64,000 bases of DNA from Mycolicibacterium goodii (GTDB taxonomy: Bacteria > Actinomycetota > Actinomycetes > Mycobacteriales > Mycobacteriaceae): positions 1 through 64,000 of the forward strand of contig NZ_CP012150.1 in NCBI RefSeq assembly GCF_001187505.1, in the 5' to 3' direction. The translations under genes were made by a program, and so were the position numbers. Of this stretch, positions 9,516 to 18,629 are shown piece after piece (the first letter of the stretch is position 1; every line of letters starts with the position of its first letter). Below the pieces are notes generated by a model that was not told where the DNA came from, searched no databases, and saw only the letters and a list, made by a program, of their open reading frames with translations.

Positions 9516-10538
9516 TCAACTCGCCGCGGGAAACGCCAACTCGCCAAGGAAACGGCGGGCATTGGCGCTGGTGATCAAAGACCGCGTCTCGTCATCCAGC
9601 TGTGGACTGTTGGCAACGACGCTGCCGGCTGGGCGTTCACCGAGCGGATACGGGTAGTCGCTGCCGACGAGCACGTTGGACGGACCGAGTGTCTCGACCA
9701 GCAGACGCAGTGCACGGTCATCGAAAACCACTGTGTCGACGAAGAACCGGCCGACATAGTGGGACGGCGGGTGAAGCGAGGTACCTATGACGTCGTTACG
9801 GTTGTGCCAGGCGTTGTCCATACGCCCCAGCCAGAATGCAAACGACCCCCCGCCATGCGCGAACGCGATGCGCAGCCGCTCGTCGACGCGGTCGAACACC
9901 CCGCCGAGGATGAGGGCCAGGATGGACAGATGAGTCTCGGCGGGCATCGCGGTGAGCCACTGTGCCATCCACCGATCGAGACGCGGCGAGCTTGCCATGT
10001 CCCACGGGTGCACGAACACCGGAACATCGCGGTGGGCGCAGTGTTGCAGAAAGGTCACCACGCCTTCGCTGTCGAGGTCGTGGTCGCCGACATGATTGCC
10101 GATCTCCACACCACGGTGTCCGTTGTCCAGGCAACGGTCGAGTTCTCTGCAGGCGAGGTCGGGGTCCTGCAGCGGCACCTGGCAGAACGGAATCAGCCGG
10201 TCGGGAGCCGGGGCAACGATATCCAACGCAAGGTCGTTGAAGATCTGGGCGATCTTCGCCGCGTCCGCGCCTGACCGCCCGTAGTGGAACAGCGCGGGTG
10301 TCGGGGACACGACCTGCACCTGCACACCGTCGGCATCCATGTCTCGCAGCCGCGCCTCGGCGTCCCAGCAGGTCGATTGAATGCGACGAAACTCCTTCCG
10401 CCCCATCATCATCATCGCCTCGGATTCGCTCTCGATCCGCAGCCAGGGCGCCTCTGGTCCGGCCTGTGCTCCGATGTCTGGCCATCCCTTCGGGACGTAA
10501 TGCGTGTGTACGTCGATGATCCCTGCCACAGCTCTCAC
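9516..10538 (-). CDS. nbaD: 2-Amino-3-carboxymuconate-6-semialdehyde decarboxylase (NbaD type)
   Basis: The 340-residue amidohydrolase-superfamily protein matches ACMSD. It removes CO2 from 2-amino-3-carboxymuconate 6-semialdehyde to give 2-aminomuconate 6-semialdehyde, competing with spontaneous closure to quinolinate. Metal ligands are seen as IIDVHTHYVP at the N-terminus, FVHPWDM in the middle, AHGGG, and the late aspartate in VGSDYPYPLG. The start is GTG 10538, which overlaps the stop of nbaC (GTGTGA arrangement); GTG at 10529 is an alternative. The in-frame extension beyond it lies inside nbaC and is not real. It is the last nba gene before pyc. Confidence 0.93.
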   Translation of the reverse strand: MRAVAGIIDVHTHYVPKGWPDIGAQAGPEAPWLRIESESEAMMMMGRKEFRRIQSTCWDAEARLRDMDADGVQVQVVSPTPALFHYGRSGADAAKIAQIFNDLALDIVAPAPDRLIPFCQVPLQDPDLACRELDRCLDNGHRGVEIGNHVGDHDLDSEGVVTFLQHCAHRDVPVFVHPWDMASSPRLDRWMAQWLTAMPAETHLSILALILGGVFDRVDERLRIAFAHGGGSFAFWLGRMDNAWHNRNDVIGTSLHPPSHYVGRFFVDTVVFDDRALRLLVETLGPSNVLVGSDYPYPLGERPAGSVVANSPQLDDETRSLITSANARRFLGELAFPAAS

Positions 10539-11059
10539 ACTCGGCCCTTGTGCAGTGCGCCGCAGTTCGGGCACCTGCGGGCATCCTCGTCGTTGTAGAA
10601 CTTGTCGAAGACCGGAGGTAGGTCGGCGACGATGTCGCGCACTTGCAGCTCGACCTCGTGGACCAGTCCGTTGCATTCGCCGCAGAACCACTGGAACTTC
10701 TCCAAGGTGCCCTCTTCGCGAACCCGTTCGATCACCAGACCGATCGAAGCTTCGGTCGGTCGCTGTGGGGAATGCGGGATATTGCGAGGCAACAACCATG
10801 CCTGTCCCTCGCGGATGTGCACATCGTGTGGGCCGTCATCGGTCATCAGGGTGACGTACATATCGCCCTTGATCTGATAGAACCACTCCTCGTACGGATC
10901 GACGTGGAAGTCGGTGCGCTGGTTGGGACCTCCGACAATTTGGACGATGAAATCGTCGCCCAGGGCCATGGAGCGGTTGTTCACCGGCGGTACAAGCAGG
11001 TGCGCATGCTCGTTGATCCATCCTTGGAAATCCACGACGGGTGGAATGGAGGTTGTCAT
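10535..11059 (-). CDS. nbaC: 3-Hydroxyanthranilate 3,4-dioxygenase
   Basis: The 174-residue cupin dioxygenase opens the ring of 3-hydroxyanthranilate to 2-amino-3-carboxymuconate 6-semialdehyde with O2. Iron ligands fit the [13 protein letters not shown] stretch (His and Glu, near 51-57) and NIPHSPQRP (second His, near 95). The C-terminus has two CxxC pairs (FCGEC near 125, RCPNC near 164) that form the rubredoxin-like iron site of the bacterial and fungal enzymes. Length is typical. The start ATG overlaps the nbaF stop (ATGA). This gene together with nbaD fixes the pathway as the 3-hydroxyanthranilate route rather than a catechol or 2-aminophenol route. Confidence 0.96.
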   Translation of the reverse strand: MTTSIPPVVDFQGWINEHAHLLVPPVNNRSMALGDDFIVQIVGGPNQRTDFHVDPYEEWFYQIKGDMYVTLMTDDGPHDVHIREGQAWLLPRNIPHSPQRPTEASIGLVIERVREEGTLEKFQWFCGECNGLVHEVELQVRDIVADLPPVFDKFYNDEDARRCPNCGALHKGRV

Positions 11060-11502
11060 CGCGCTGTCTCCGTTCGTGATGGGCTTACCGGACGCCGGTG
11101 GGCGACGGCCTGGATCTCGATGAGTAGGTGTGGGTGCGGCAACTGGTGGACAGCCACGGTGGTACGTGTCGGTCCGGTCTCGTCGAAGTACTCGGCATAG
11201 ACCTCGTTGTAACCGCCGAAGTCGTTCATGTTGACCAGATAGGAGGTGACTTGAACGATGTCGCTGAGTTCGGCGCCGACCTCTCTGAGGATCGAGCCGA
11301 TGTTCTCGATGACGGCTCGCGTCTGGGCGCGGATGTCGAGGTTCGTGGTGCCGAGTTCGTCCACCTCGACACCGACGAAGCTGTTGTCGGGCCGCCGCGA
11401 GCTCGTCCCAGAGACGAATACGAGGTCCCCTGCCACCTTGACGTGTGGAAACCTCCCCCGCGGCCGGGCCATACCTGCGATGATCTTGCCGACCCCGGTC
11501 AT
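11056..11502 (-). CDS. nbaF: 2-Aminomuconate deaminase, RidA family (NbaF type)
   Basis: The 148-residue protein has the RidA/YjgF fold: [17 protein letters not shown] near the N-terminus, [17 protein letters not shown] in the centre and [15 protein letters not shown] near the end. General RidA proteins hydrolyse enamines; members in nba and amn clusters convert 2-aminomuconate to 4-oxalocrotonate and ammonia. Assignment to that reaction rests on position between nbaG and nbaC and on the family. Start and stop both overlap neighbours by ATGA, so it is translationally coupled. Confidence 0.88.
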   Translation of the reverse strand: MTGVGKIIAGMARPRGRFPHVKVAGDLVFVSGTSSRRPDNSFVGVEVDELGTTNLDIRAQTRAVIENIGSILREVGAELSDIVQVTSYLVNMNDFGGYNEVYAEYFDETGPTRTTVAVHQLPHPHLLIEIQAVAHRRPVSPSRTETAR

Positions 11503-12269
11503 GCTCGAACTCCCTTCACCGTGACGTCTCCCAGTCCGGCAACCTCGCAGCGGGCCACGTCAGCAGTGAGCGGTAGTGCAGCCGTCGCCGCTCCGGCAAG
11601 GATGATGTCACCCGCCCGCAACTGGATTCCGCGCTGTCTGCACACTCGGCCCAGTGCGCGCAGAGCGCGAGCGGGGTCACCGAGAATCGCCGAGGTGGAG
11701 CCGACCACTTCGGCGTTGCCCACCGTGAGCCTGACGGCGCGGTTGTCGACATGCTGCAGCGGTTGCCAGGCCCCGACGGCGAAAGCTGCCGCAGATGTGT
11801 TGTCGGCGACGACGTCGGTGTAGGTGAACCTGAAGTCGCGGTAGCGGGAATCAATGATCTCGACCGCCGTCGCCACGGCATCCACACATTCGGCGACATC
11901 TCGTGCTTCCTCTCCCATTCCGACATCCTGTCCGAGGCGGTAGGCGACCTCGGGTTCGATTTTCGGGTGGATGAAGTGGTTGAGATCGATGTCGTCTCCG
12001 TCGCAGATTTGCATCGCGTCTGTTAGACGACCCACGATCACCTCCGACACACCCATCTGCGCCATCTTCGCCTTGCTGGTGAATCCGAGTTTGGTGCCGA
12101 TGATCTTCTCGCCCCGCTGCTCGCGAAACCCGATGAGCCGGGCTTGAATCGCATATGCCGCGTCCACGTCGAGGTCCACATCATCAGCCAGGCTCGACGT
12201 GTCGGTGCGGTTCATCTGCGCCTCATCGAGACGCCTTGCAAGAGAGTCGAAATCGAGTGTCTCGTTCAT
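11499..12269 (-). CDS. nbaG: 4-Oxalocrotonate decarboxylase (NbaG/XylI/DmpH type)
   Basis: The 256-residue protein belongs to the hydratase/decarboxylase family shared by XylI and XylJ. It resembles XylI rather than the hydratase: [27 protein letters not shown] and [12 protein letters not shown] agree with XylI as I remember it. It should decarboxylate 4-oxalocrotonate (2-oxo-3-hexenedioate) to 2-hydroxypenta-2,4-dienoate, probably in a complex with the hydratase NbaH, as in the xyl and dmp systems. The position, after the aldolase and before the deaminase, agrees. ATGA overlaps exist at both ends. Confidence 0.88.
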   Translation of the reverse strand: MNETLDFDSLARRLDEAQMNRTDTSSLADDVDLDVDAAYAIQARLIGFREQRGEKIIGTKLGFTSKAKMAQMGVSEVIVGRLTDAMQICDGDDIDLNHFIHPKIEPEVAYRLGQDVGMGEEARDVAECVDAVATAVEIIDSRYRDFRFTYTDVVADNTSAAAFAVGAWQPLQHVDNRAVRLTVGNAEVVGSTSAILGDPARALRALGRVCRQRGIQLRAGDIILAGAATAALPLTADVARCEVAGLGDVTVKGVRA

Positions 12270-13321
12270 GGTGCCGGCACCCCCGAGGCCGCGGCGGCAG
12301 GCATCTGGGCCTGAAGATCGAGCGCGATATCCATGATCATGTCCTCCTGTCCGCCAACCAGTCCACGACGGCCGACCTCGACGAGAATGCTTCGCGTGTC
12401 CAGCCCGAATTGCTGGGCTGCCCGATCGGCATGAAGCAGGAAGCTCGAATACACCCCTGCGTAGCCGAGAGTCAACGTCTCGCGATCGACCTGGACCGGT
12501 CTGGTTCGCAACGGTCGGATCACATCGTCTGCCGCGTCTTGGAGGGCGAACAAATCACATCCGTGATCCCAAGCGTTCAGGTCCGCGACCGCGATGAACG
12601 CCTCGGCGGGACAGTTACCGGCACCCGCACCTTGTCCGGCGAGGGCGACGTCGACCCGAAAGGCGCCGTGCTCGACGGCGGTCACGCTGTTCGCGACGGA
12701 AAGCGACAGATTCTCGTGGGCGTGGATCCCGATCTGCGTGGCGGGGTCCAGAACGCTGCGGTAAGCGTCGATGCGCTCGGCCACATCGCGCATGCGAAGC
12801 CGCCCACCCGAGTCTGTGACGTAGACGCAGTGCGCGCCGTAGCTCTCCATCAGAGCCGCCTGCTGGGCGAGGTCCATGGGATCGCTCATGTGGCTCATCA
12901 TCAAGAAGCCCGACACGTCCATATCGTGCTCGCGCGCCCAGGTGATGTGCTGGGCCGCGATGTCGGCCTCGGTGCAGTGAGTGGCGACCCTGACGCTTCC
13001 GATTCCCAGATCCCTTGCGCGGCGCAAATCTTCGATCGTGCCGATTCCCGGAAGCAGAAGCGTGGTGAGCACCGCATTGCGTACTGATTCCGCAGCAGCG
13101 GTGATCCACTGTGCATCGGTATGTGCACCGAATCCGTAGGTGGCGCTCGACCCGCCCAGCCCGTCACCGTGCGCGACCTCGATCGCTGCGACGCCGGCCG
13201 CATCGAGGGCGGAGACGATCGTTCGCACCTGCTCCAACGTGTAGGAGTGATTCATGGCATGCATACCGTCGCGCAGTGTCACGTCCTGCACATAAATGCG
13301 CGCTGTGCCAACGGCGGTCAT
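12266..13321 (-). CDS. nbaI: 4-Hydroxy-2-oxovalerate aldolase (NbaI/DmpG type)
   Basis: The 351-residue HMGL-like aldolase splits 4-hydroxy-2-oxovalerate to pyruvate and acetaldehyde. The metal-binding start [15 protein letters not shown] and the [13 protein letters not shown] segment (two metal-binding histidines) are present. In this class the aldolase and acetaldehyde dehydrogenase form a channelling complex, and the next gene upstream encodes that partner. Start is ATG 13321, overlapping the nbaJ stop by ATGA; four more in-frame codons upstream are not needed. The C-terminus ends in an alanine/proline-rich tail. Confidence 0.95.
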   Translation of the reverse strand: MTAVGTARIYVQDVTLRDGMHAMNHSYTLEQVRTIVSALDAAGVAAIEVAHGDGLGGSSATYGFGAHTDAQWITAAAESVRNAVLTTLLLPGIGTIEDLRRARDLGIGSVRVATHCTEADIAAQHITWAREHDMDVSGFLMMSHMSDPMDLAQQAALMESYGAHCVYVTDSGGRLRMRDVAERIDAYRSVLDPATQIGIHAHENLSLSVANSVTAVEHGAFRVDVALAGQGAGAGNCPAEAFIAVADLNAWDHGCDLFALQDAADDVIRPLRTRPVQVDRETLTLGYAGVYSSFLLHADRAAQQFGLDTRSILVEVGRRGLVGGQEDMIMDIALDLQAQMPAAAASGVPAP

Positions 13322-14274
13322 CGACGAGCCCACCCTCTCAGTTCCGAGATGCGTTCCGCCGTGCGCAGCGCAGCGGAAGTCATAATGTCGAGGTTGCCGG
13401 CGTAGTCAGGCAGGTAGTGCGCAGCGCCGCGAACTTGCAGTAGGACAGTGACCCGGGTTCCGGTGACGCGCCTCTCCAGAGCTGGGACCAGCACATCGGT
13501 GACCCGGTCGAACTGGACATCATGCTTGAGTTGGTAGCCGGGGACGTATTCGGACACCGTCGCAACCATCTGCGTCACCGACGCGGCGACAGCATCGGTC
13601 TCGGCCTCGGTCAGTACCTTTTCGAGGATGCAGTAAACGGTGTCGCGCATGATGATCGGCGGATCAGCCGGGTTCAGCACGATGATCGCCTTGCCACGCT
13701 CTGCTCTCCCGACATGACAGATCGCCGCGGTGGTGGTGGCGGTGAACTCATCGATGTTGGCTCTCGTGCCCGGCCCTGCCGACCGGCTCGAGATGGAGGC
13801 GATGATCTCCGCGTACGCAACCGGGAGCACCCGCGAGATCGCGGCGACGATGGGTATGGTCGCCTGACCGCCGCAGGTCACCATGTTGACGTTATCGGTG
13901 TCACTCAACGCGTCCAGATTCACCGGCGGCACGACGTACGGACCGACAGCCGCCGGGGTGAGGTCGATCATCACCTTCCCGTGCTCAGCGGCAACATCGG
14001 CATGGCGCTGATGCGCCTTGGCAGAGGTGGCGTCGAAAATGCACCGGACGGCGTCGAATTCGGGCATCCGGAGAAGGCCGTCGATCCCCTCTGAGGTGGT
14101 AGGCACGTTCAGACGCCTGGCGCGGGCCAGCCCGTCGGAGTCGGCATCGATACCAGCCATGGCCGCCATCCGCAGGGTGGGCGACAGCCTCATTATCTTG
14201 ATCATCAGGTCGGTGCCGATGTTCCCTGAGCCAAGGACGGCCACCGGCACAGTGGCGTGTTCGGTGTCGCTCAT
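13318..14274 (-). CDS. nbaJ: Acetaldehyde dehydrogenase, acylating (NbaJ/DmpF type)
   Basis: The 318-residue enzyme oxidises acetaldehyde to acetyl-CoA with NAD+ and CoA. It has an N-terminal Rossmann motif ([14 protein letters not shown]) and the catalytic cysteine in [12 protein letters not shown] near residue 125, both standard for DmpF. The start is ATG 14274 (MSDTEHATV), one base after the nbaH stop; the longer open frame upstream lies inside nbaH. It pairs with NbaI to handle toxic acetaldehyde internally. Confidence 0.95.
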   Translation of the reverse strand: MSDTEHATVPVAVLGSGNIGTDLMIKIMRLSPTLRMAAMAGIDADSDGLARARRLNVPTTSEGIDGLLRMPEFDAVRCIFDATSAKAHQRHADVAAEHGKVMIDLTPAAVGPYVVPPVNLDALSDTDNVNMVTCGGQATIPIVAAISRVLPVAYAEIIASISSRSAGPGTRANIDEFTATTTAAICHVGRAERGKAIIVLNPADPPIIMRDTVYCILEKVLTEAETDAVAASVTQMVATVSEYVPGYQLKHDVQFDRVTDVLVPALERRVTGTRVTVLLQVRGAAHYLPDYAGNLDIMTSAALRTAERISELRGWARR

Positions 14275-14275
14275 C

Positions 14276-15085
14276 TCAATCCTTTTCGATCGTCGCTTCG
14301 ACGTTGCCGAGTCCGTCGAGGCGCAGGTGGAAGCGCCCAGGTGCATCGACTGGCACCATCGGCCCCAGCGCACCGGACATGACGACGTCTCCGGCCCGCA
14401 GCGGACTGCCGCGCCGGTACATTTCGCGTGCCAGCCAGGCGACCGCTGCCACCGGAGATCCCAGGCAGGCATGACCCGCACCGTAAGCAACCTGGTCGCC
14501 GTTCCGCTCGATCACCATTCCGACCCGCGACAGGTCCAGGCCCACAAGTCTGCGGGCGCTGGTGCCGAGAACCACAGCCCCGGACGACGCATTGTCGGCA
14601 ATCGTGTCGGCGATCGTCAGATCCCAGCCGGCGATCCGCGAGTCGACGATCTCCAAGGCCGGCAGCACGAACTCGGTGGCCAACAACACGTCCGCCACGG
14701 ACGCGCCGGGCCGATCGATGTCGCGGCCGAGCACGAATGCGACCTCGCCTTCGGCCCGTGGCTGCAAGAAACGGGTGTACGGAACCGGCTGCCGATGACA
14801 GAAGACCATGTCATCGAGCAGGACCCCGAAGTCGGGCTCGAACACCCCGAACTGCTGCTGCACGGCCGGCGCCGTCAAACCGATCTTGGCCCCCACGACG
14901 CGAGCTCCGTGTGCCACCCGTTCGGCGACGATCATGCGCTGCACCGAGTAGGCCGACTCGATGTCGTTGGCGCCCAGGAATTCACGTACCGGAGAGCATG
15001 GCACCCCGGTATGCACAGCGACTCGCAGGCGCTCTACTGCAGCAGTGATGGTTGCCTCCGAGGCAACAACTTCGGTCTGGATCAC
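14276..15085 (-). CDS. nbaH: 2-Oxopent-4-enoate hydratase (NbaH/MhpD/XylJ type)
   Basis: The 269-residue protein is the second member of the hydratase/decarboxylase family here. [42 protein letters not shown] and GALGPMVPV follow MhpD and XylJ, so I assign hydration of 2-hydroxypenta-2,4-dienoate to 4-hydroxy-2-oxovalerate. The metal-site acidic residues lie in the LQPRAEGE and LEIVDSRI stretches. The GTG start at 15085 overlaps the nbaE stop (GTGA). It and the decarboxylase at 11499-12269 are paralogues separated by nbaI and nbaJ, as in xyl and dmp operons. Confidence 0.9.
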   Translation of the reverse strand: MIQTEVVASEATITAAVERLRVAVHTGVPCSPVREFLGANDIESAYSVQRMIVAERVAHGARVVGAKIGLTAPAVQQQFGVFEPDFGVLLDDMVFCHRQPVPYTRFLQPRAEGEVAFVLGRDIDRPGASVADVLLATEFVLPALEIVDSRIAGWDLTIADTIADNASSGAVVLGTSARRLVGLDLSRVGMVIERNGDQVAYGAGHACLGSPVAAVAWLAREMYRRGSPLRAGDVVMSGALGPMVPVDAPGRFHLRLDGLGNVEATIEKD

Positions 15086-16548
15086 AGCTGCACGCAGACG
15101 TTGGTCGGATCGGTGTAGAAGTGCAGTGACGATGCTCCGCCCTCACGGCCGATCCCGGAAAGGTTCATCCCGCCGAATGGCGACCGCAGATCCCGGAGGT
15201 ACCAGGTGTTGACCCAGGACATTCCCACATTCATCGCCTGCGCGACCCGGTGACCTCGGCGTAAGTCATTGGTCCATACCGAAGCCGCCAACCCGTAGTC
15301 GGTGTCATTTGCCAAGCTGACCGCTTCCTGCTCGTCATCGAAGGGAATCAGTGCTGCCACGGGTCCGAAGATCTCCTCGCGCACTACAGCATCGTCATTC
15401 GCCAGGCCAGTCCACAGCGTTGGCTCGATCCAGAATCCGCCGTTCAGTTCCCCGCTCATCTCAGGAATTCCACCGCCGACGAGAACCTCCGCGCCCGAGT
15501 TCTGAGCGAGCTCGAAGTAGCGCAGCACCTTTTCGCGGTGCGCCTGGGAGATGAGTGGACCGGTGGTCGTAACCTTGTCGGTGGGATGGCCCAAAGTCAG
15601 TTCCAGGGCGCGCTTGGTCAGCCCGTCGGCGATGTCGTCGAACACCCCGCGTTGGACATAAACGCGTTCGGTACACAAACACACTTGACCGGTATTGGTG
15701 AAGATCGATCTCGTCAGCCCGTTCAGCGTGTCGTCGAGGTCGGCGTCGTCGAAGACGATGGCCGCGTTCTTGCCTCCGAGTTCGAATGAAACGGGACGTA
15801 CGCGGGGTGAGACCGCACTCATGACCCGAGATCCGGTGGCGGTCGATCCGGTGAAAGTCACACCCGCGATGCCGGGGTGCCTGGTGAGAAATTCTCCGAC
15901 GTCACCGCGGCCGTGCACGACGTTGAAAACACCTGCAGGTAGGCCGACTTCGCTGAGTACCTCGGCCAGAAGTGCTGCTGTGGAGGGTGTTTCCTCGCTT
16001 GGCTTGACGACCACAGCGTTTCCGCACGCCAATGCCGGAGCCACTTTCCAGGTCAACAGCAGCAGCGGAAGGTTCCACGGCACGATAACCGCGACAACGC
16101 CGAGAGGCTTGCGGACCACGTAGTTCAACGCACGCCGCCCATCTACGGTGTCGGTGATGAACGACTCCTGGCCCGCCGCGGCGACAATGTCGGCGAAACT
16201 GCGGAAGTTCTGCGGAGCGCGACGCACGTCGAGTGCGCGCGCCTGGGTAACCGGCTTGCCGGTGTCACCGACTTCGGCCGCGACAAACTCATCGAAGCGT
16301 TCTTCGATCCGGTCCGCGGCACGGCGCAGGAGTGCGACACGTTCGGCGACGGGCGTCTGCGACCACGTACTGACTGCCTCACGCGCTGCTACGACGGCAC
16401 GATCCACCAGCTCTGTATCAGCCGCGTGCACACGCCCGAGTGCTGCTCCGGTTGCCGGATCAAAATTGTCGTAGCAGGAGGATTCCGCGGGGTCGATGAA
16501 CTCGCCACCGATGAAATTGCGAACGAACCTGTCGACCGTCTCTGCCAT
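15082..16548 (-). CDS. nbaE: 2-Aminomuconate 6-semialdehyde dehydrogenase (NbaE type)
   Basis: The 488-residue aldehyde dehydrogenase oxidises 2-aminomuconate 6-semialdehyde to 2-aminomuconate with NAD+. Visible motifs: VIVPWNLPLLLLTWK, the NAD-fold FTGSTATG, the glutamate in FELGGKNA, and the catalytic cysteine in NTGQVCLCTERV near residue 290. The start is ATG 16548 (MAETVDRF), which gives the normal N-terminus for hydroxymuconic-semialdehyde dehydrogenases; a TTG 42 bases upstream is in frame but unlikely. It is the first gene of the nba operon, facing the lysR gene across a 160-base promoter region with an operator. Confidence 0.92.
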   Translation of the reverse strand: MAETVDRFVRNFIGGEFIDPAESSCYDNFDPATGAALGRVHAADTELVDRAVVAAREAVSTWSQTPVAERVALLRRAADRIEERFDEFVAAEVGDTGKPVTQARALDVRRAPQNFRSFADIVAAAGQESFITDTVDGRRALNYVVRKPLGVVAVIVPWNLPLLLLTWKVAPALACGNAVVVKPSEETPSTAALLAEVLSEVGLPAGVFNVVHGRGDVGEFLTRHPGIAGVTFTGSTATGSRVMSAVSPRVRPVSFELGGKNAAIVFDDADLDDTLNGLTRSIFTNTGQVCLCTERVYVQRGVFDDIADGLTKRALELTLGHPTDKVTTTGPLISQAHREKVLRYFELAQNSGAEVLVGGGIPEMSGELNGGFWIEPTLWTGLANDDAVVREEIFGPVAALIPFDDEQEAVSLANDTDYGLAASVWTNDLRRGHRVAQAMNVGMSWVNTWYLRDLRSPFGGMNLSGIGREGGASSLHFYTDPTNVCVQL

Positions 16549-16614
16549 GCCTCGATTTTCGGGAGCCAGCCAATGCCTGACAAATGCCAAAAGGAGGTCT
16601 GTTCATGCCCGAAA

Positions 16615-16642
16615 GCGCATACCTTTTGAACGCAGTATGCGC
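16615..16642. promoter_or_regulatory. LysR-type operator between lysR and nbaE
   Basis: A perfect 8-base inverted repeat GCGCATAC (16615-16622) and GTATGCGC (16635-16642) with a 12-base gap lies midway between the divergent lysR and nbaE starts. A further half-site, GGGCATAC, is at 16679-16686. Dyads containing T-N11-A spaced like this are typical LysR-family binding sites. I infer control of nbaE and autocontrol of lysR from here. Confidence 0.7.
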
Positions 16643-16708
16643 GTTCCGGAGCGATTCCACGTTCTATCATGTGCTTATGGGCATACGAGCAACGGCGGTG
16701 GCGTCGGC

Positions 16709-17629
16709 ATGGTGAAAGCCCCGAAACTGCTCGACGGCAGATTGAAGATTCGTCATCTGGTCCTGATCGACGCACTCACACGGCAGGGTTCGGTGATCGG
16801 AGCCGCAGCCGAGCTCCACATCACTCAGCCGGTCGCAACTCGTGGGCTGCAGGATGTCGAGGAGATCCTCGGTGTCACGCTTTTCGACCGTGGCCCTCGG
16901 GGTATCACTCCGACGATCTTCGGCCAGGCCTTCACCGAGCACGCCCGTGCGGTCCTCGCGCAGCTGAACCAAGCCGGCCGTCACGTCGCGGAGCTTGCCG
17001 ATGCGGCGCGGGGCACCGTGGTTGTCGGAACCCACCTGGCAGGGTCTAATGTGCTGCTGCCACTGGCAATCGGAAAACTCAAACAGGAACGACCCACGTT
17101 GACCGTGGTGGTGCGCGAGGGAACCCCGGACGCCCTGATGGCCCAACTCGAAGGCGGCCGCGTCGACATGATCGTTGGTCGTCTCACGTCACCCAGCACC
17201 GAATTCGTCTCGCGCACCATGCTTTACGACGAGACTGTTCAGTTGTTCAGCCGAGCGCAACATCCACTGGCCCGCTCTTCAGCCGTGTCTCTATCCGAGT
17301 TGACCGAGTACCCGTGGATTCTGCCCGGAACCGAGACCTCCCTACGCCGCGAACTCGAAGAATTCTTCGCCCGAAACGACCTCGGCCTCCCCCGCAATCG
17401 TGTCGAGGTGACGTCGTTCCTCACTGTTCGGAAGCTTTTGATGGAGAACGACTTCATCGCTGCGCTACCCAGCCTGATCGCGGCCGAAGACTTACGTCTT
17501 CACCCGCTTCCCGTCTCCCTGGACACGATCGGACACAGCGTCGGCATCACCACTGCCAGCGCACGCGCTCTCAGCCCGGCAGCAGAAGCGCTGATCGACA
17601 GCCTTGTGTCCACCGCCAGGGATCTGTGA
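16709..17629 (+). CDS. LysR-family regulator of the nba operon (GbpR/PcaQ-like)
   Basis: The 306-residue protein has an N-terminal winged helix-turn-helix (LIDALTRQGSVIGAAAELHITQPVATRGLQDVEEILGV is the helical region, residues about 18-55) with the RGPRGITPT tail typical of the GbpR/PcaQ branch, followed by a LysR substrate domain. The effector is probably a pathway intermediate (inference). Start ATG 16709 (MVKAPKLLDG) has only a weak ribosome site (GGCGGTGG). The gene is divergent from nbaE and convergent with the DMT transporter, nine bases apart. Its position makes it the likely nba activator. Confidence 0.88.
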   Translation: MVKAPKLLDGRLKIRHLVLIDALTRQGSVIGAAAELHITQPVATRGLQDVEEILGVTLFDRGPRGITPTIFGQAFTEHARAVLAQLNQAGRHVAELADAARGTVVVGTHLAGSNVLLPLAIGKLKQERPTLTVVVREGTPDALMAQLEGGRVDMIVGRLTSPSTEFVSRTMLYDETVQLFSRAQHPLARSSAVSLSELTEYPWILPGTETSLRRELEEFFARNDLGLPRNRVEVTSFLTVRKLLMENDFIAALPSLIAAEDLRLHPLPVSLDTIGHSVGITTASARALSPAAEALIDSLVSTARDL

Positions 17630-17638
17630 TCCGCCGCG

Positions 17639-18628
17639 TCAGAGTCCGCTCGCCCGACATTCCGCATCCCAGCGGTTTGCGGTCGCACCCGATACCGCCT
17701 GGGTACCTCGTTGGGCCAACAGCACACCCGCCATTACTGCCGCGCAGCCGAGGACGGCGATCGGTGACATGGCCTCGGCGAACCACATCCAACCGATCGC
17801 GAATCCTGCTGCGGGCTCCAGCATGTGCGTGCTGCTCACCACCGTGGCGGAGAGCAGGCGCATCGAGCCCAGCACCATCACATACGGCACCATTGTGCCG
17901 AGCACGACGAACCACACCACCACAGCCCACAGCGGTACATCGAGGGAGTCAAGTCGCCCCTGTAGGGTGACCTGCCTTCCGAGGTGGCCGAGAAGATTCC
18001 ACGCTGGCGCGACGATATTGAGTCCGACGGCGCCGGCTGCGAATGACCAGATGAGCAGACGCAGTGTGTCTGTGACACTCGCGGCGACCTCCCCAACGAT
18101 GAAGTACGTCGCGAAGCAACTGGCCGCGCCGATGCTTGCCAGGAGCCCGAGGGGGTCAGCGGTGAGCCCACTCCAGATCCGGGTGACGGCGGCGAGGCCG
18201 AGCAACGACAGCCCGAGACCCAGCCACACCTGCCTCGGCAGGTCGATCCGTTGCACATGCCGTACCCACAGAGCCACCAGGATTGGCGCCATGTACTGCA
18301 CCGTCAACGCCAACCCCAGCGTAATCCGGTCCACGGCAACAAGAAACAAGGTTTGCAACGCCGCGACACCGACGATGCCGTGGATCACCACGACCAGCAT
18401 CAGACGACCGCTCGGGGGACGCAGCATGCGACGCGATGTCAGAACCGCCCAACCGGCCATCAACATTGCTGTGATCGTGAGGCGGAACGATATCAGCGTC
18501 GCGGGTGTGATTCCCGACCAGAGGAGAATTCTGCTTACTCCACTGTTCACTGCGAACAAGAGGGTCGCTGCCACCACAGCCACGACAGCGAGGAACTTCG
18601 CTCTGTTCGGGGTGATCATCGGTGACAT
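17639..18628 (-). CDS. DMT-superfamily transporter with EamA domains
   Basis: The 329-residue membrane protein has about ten spans in two EamA repeats (first near FLAVVAVVAATLLFAVNSGVS split over TM1, second from about residue 165). Such proteins export or exchange amino acids and other metabolites. The start ATG 18628 follows the flavoprotein stop by one base with GGCGGTGAG as ribosome site; an ATG nine bases later is possible. It is the last gene of the SDR, flavin-reductase, flavoprotein operon, and may export or import that pathway's substrate. Confidence 0.85.
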   Translation of the reverse strand: MSPMITPNRAKFLAVVAVVAATLLFAVNSGVSRILLWSGITPATLISFRLTITAMLMAGWAVLTSRRMLRPPSGRLMLVVVIHGIVGVAALQTLFLVAVDRITLGLALTVQYMAPILVALWVRHVQRIDLPRQVWLGLGLSLLGLAAVTRIWSGLTADPLGLLASIGAASCFATYFIVGEVAASVTDTLRLLIWSFAAGAVGLNIVAPAWNLLGHLGRQVTLQGRLDSLDVPLWAVVVWFVVLGTMVPYVMVLGSMRLLSATVVSSTHMLEPAAGFAIGWMWFAEAMSPIAVLGCAAVMAGVLLAQRGTQAVSGATANRWDAECRASGL

Positions 18629-18629
18629 C

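Noticed and set aside
14276..15085. Assigning this paralogue as the decarboxylase and 11499-12269 as the hydratase
   Set aside because: The QQQFGV, PDFGVL and GALGPMVPV stretches follow MhpD/XylJ, and KAKMAQMGV with IHPKIEPE follows XylI.
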